In this document: piece by piece, positions 62,490-64,000 of the stretch
Numbering within the stretch: position 1 is the stretch's first letter
How the letters are laid out: each line of letters begins with the position of its first letter
NCBI GenBank assembly: GCA_963850995.1
Contig: CAWKNQ010000019.1
Span: 1-64,000, forward strand
Reading direction: 5' to 3'
DNA length: 64,000 bases
Source: Gaiellasilicea sp963850995
Lineage (GTDB): Bacteria; Actinomycetota; Thermoleophilia; Gaiellales; Gaiellaceae
Program-made: the position numbers and the translations under genes
The notes under the pieces: model-generated
Databases searched by the model: none
What the model saw: the letters and a program-made list of their open reading frames with translations, nothing else
Told to the model about the DNA's origin: nothing

Positions 62490-64000
62490 ATGAGCTCGGG
62501 GGCCGCCATGCCCCCACGGCTCGCGGCAGTCGTCCTGCCGGTCGGGCTGTTGGGCCTCCTGGTCGCCACGGCGACCGCCGTCTCGCTCGCCGCCTCCCCG
62601 TTCGACGCGCTGACGCTGGCCGGGATCGCCGGCCTGCTCGGTGCCTCGACGCTGGCGGAGCGGTACCCGGTGCCGCTCGACGGGATCGACACCGGCGGCG
62701 TCTCGCTCGGCTTCGTCTTCTGCACCGCGAGCATCGTGCTCTACGGGTGGGAAGCCGGTGTGATCGTCGGGCTCGCCGCGCCGCTCATGCAGCTGCTCGA
62801 GCATCGCCCGCCGGTACGCGTCGCGTACAACGCATCCGTGCTCGGGCTCGCTGCCGTCTGTGCGAGCGCGGCGATCGCGCCGTTGCGCGGGGACAGTGTC
62901 GCGCAGCTGCTCGTGCAGGTCGTCGTCGCGGCGCTGGTGCACTTCAGCGTCAATCTGCTGCTGATCAGCCTCGTCGTCGGGATCAGCGCGGGCAAGCCGT
63001 TCCTCACCGTTGCGCGAACGAGCGCGGAGGTCACGGCGGTGCCGTTCGCCTTGATGTCCTCGGCTGCGCTGATGCTCGTCGTCCTCTGGCAGCGCTCGCC
63101 GTTCCTCTCTGCCGCCCTCGTCGGGCCGCTGCTCGCGATCGCGCTCTACCAGCGCTCCACGTTCCGCGAGCTGCGCGCGATGCGACTCGCCCTGACCGAC
63201 CCGCTCACGGGGCTCGGCAACCACCGTCACTTCCACGACCGGCTCGAGCGCGAGCTCGCAGACTCACGCGAGCAGCGCTATCCGCTCAGCATCTGCCTGC
63301 TCGACATCGACGACTTCAAGCGGATCAACGACCGATTCGGCCATCCGGGCGGCGACAAGGTGCTTGCTCAGCTGGCGGCGCACCTGCGCCAGGGAGGCGA
63401 AGCGTTCCGGCTCGGTGGGGACGAGTTCGCGATCCTGCTGCCCGGACGCGACGAGGACGGCGCCCGCATCGCCGCCGAGGCGATCGTGGCGCGCCTTCCC
63501 GAGGTCGACCTCGCTCCCGCCGGCCGCATTACCGTCAGCGCCGGCATCGCGACGTCACCCGAGGAGGAGATCGGCTCTGACGAGCTGGTGCGCCGCTCCG
63601 ACAGTGCGCTCTACTGGGCGAAGGAATACGGCAAGAACCAGGTGCGCGTCCACCGGCCGGACGTGGTCGAGATCGCCGAGCTGAGGCGGCTCGCGGCAGG
63701 CCCGGACCGCGCGGCGCGCTTCCGGGCGGCGGCGAGCCTCGCCCGGGCCGTCGACGCCCGCGACGCATACACGGGCTCGCACTCGGAGCGCGTCGCCGAC
63801 CTGGCGGCACGGATCGCGGCCGGCCTCGGGCTCGACCGGGAGCAGGTCGAGCTGACGCGGCTCGCCGCGAGCCTGCACGACCTCGGCAAGCTCGCGATCC
63901 CGGAGGAGATCCTGCGCAAGCCGGGGCCGCTCTCCGAGACCGAGCGGCTCGTGCTCGAGCGCCATCCGCAGATCGGCTACCGGATGCTCGAGAGCCTCGG
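62490..64000 (+). CDS. Membrane protein with GGDEF and HD(-GYP) domains, 3' truncated by the window
   Basis: 504 codons visible from ATG 62490, no stop before the window end. Residues ~8-235 contain about seven hydrophobic segments (LAAVVLPVGLLGLLVATATA, FVFCTASIVLYGWEAGVIVG, LLVQVVVAALVHFSVNLLLI, SSAALMLVVLW), a membrane sensor module. Diguanylate cyclase-like domain: LALTDPLTGLGNHRHFHDRL, SICLLDIDDFKRINDRFGHP, FRLGGDEFAILL (GGDEF intact), SAGIATSPEEE. An HD phosphohydrolase domain begins at TGSHSERVADLAARI with ASLHDLGKLAIPEEILRKPG and HPQIGYRMLESLG. It may both make and break cyclic-di-nucleotides. The RxxD inhibitory site before GGDEF is absent. Confidence 0.9.
   Translation, partial: MSSGAAMPPRLAAVVLPVGLLGLLVATATAVSLAASPFDALTLAGIAGLLGASTLAERYPVPLDGIDTGGVSLGFVFCTASIVLYGWEAGVIVGLAAPLMQLLEHRPPVRVAYNASVLGLAAVCASAAIAPLRGDSVAQLLVQVVVAALVHFSVNLLLISLVVGISAGKPFLTVARTSAEVTAVPFALMSSAALMLVVLWQRSPFLSAALVGPLLAIALYQRSTFRELRAMRLALTDPLTGLGNHRHFHDRLERELADSREQRYPLSICLLDIDDFKRINDRFGHPGGDKVLAQLAAHLRQGGEAFRLGGDEFAILLPGRDEDGARIAAEAIVARLPEVDLAPAGRITVSAGIATSPEEEIGSDELVRRSDSALYWAKEYGKNQVRVHRPDVVEIAELRRLAAGPDRAARFRAAASLARAVDARDAYTGSHSERVADLAARIAAGLGLDREQVELTRLAASLHDLGKLAIPEEILRKPGPLSETERLVLERHPQIGYRMLESL

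Overview
The window is high-GC, densely packed bacterial DNA with short or overlapping gene junctions and many GTG (some TTG) starts. Gene content (Asp23/Gls24-like protein, SARP/BTAD regulator, fused biotin carboxylase-BCCP, cytosolic Cys-rich Sdh subunit, many extracellular FN3 modules) suggests a free-living Actinomycetota, most likely class Thermoleophilia (Gaiellales/Solirubrobacterales type). That placement is an inference from gene content; no rRNA or other phylogenetic marker is present.

Layout. (1) 1-19 kb is an exopolysaccharide / cell-surface region: an O-antigen-polymerase-like membrane protein, a glutamine-dependent asparagine synthase-like enzyme, two GT2 glycosyltransferases, a methyltransferase, an undecaprenyl-phosphate sugar transferase, and three large secreted paralogues built from FN3 (and LamG) modules followed by a right-handed beta-helix. 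Two of these share an almost identical ~1.3 kb 3' half; a TetR regulator sits between them. (2) 19-25 kb: acetyltransferase, Asp23-like protein, metallophosphoesterase, a non-classical succinate dehydrogenase (sdhA-sdhB-sdhE-like, no membrane anchor genes), then a secreted collagen-like protein preceded by tiny paralogous ORFs. (3) 25.7-29.2 kb: a large SARP/AAA/TPR regulator. (4) 29-38 kb: ATP-type PEP carboxykinase, P1 peptidase, UBP zinc finger, ABC exporter, PlsC, hydrolase, two overlapping tyrosine recombinases. (5) 37-45 kb: purK/purE, HEAT protein, two citrate synthases, isocitrate and malate dehydrogenases, an SDR, a PDZ/Lon-type protease. (6) 45-54 kb: small proteins, aminotransferase, DEAD-box helicase, adenosylhomocysteinase, ABC-2 exporter, CapA-like protein, secreted nuclease. 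(7) 54-64 kb: sucD/methyltransferase/sucC, lipoprotein, acidic mini-protein, JmjC-like oxygenase, sucrase/ferredoxin-like protein, biotin carboxylase, pgsA, mini-proteins, and a membrane GGDEF-HD protein cut by the window end.

Together the housekeeping genes cover much of the TCA cycle and anaplerosis (citrate synthase, Icd, SucCD, Sdh, Mdh, PckA, AccC), while the first 19 kb makes and decorates the cell surface.

A major caveat: many genes, including obviously housekeeping ones, are broken by single-base frame changes, very densely in 0-10 kb. In the duplicated beta-helix genes one break maps to a missing G in a G-run when the two copies are compared. I therefore treat most breaks as probable sequence errors and give the full gene span as one CDS, stating where the frame changes. 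Besides genes, the window holds a small family of intergenic palindromes (core GTAACAG-W-CTGTTAC, three copies) and a different perfect palindrome inside purK.
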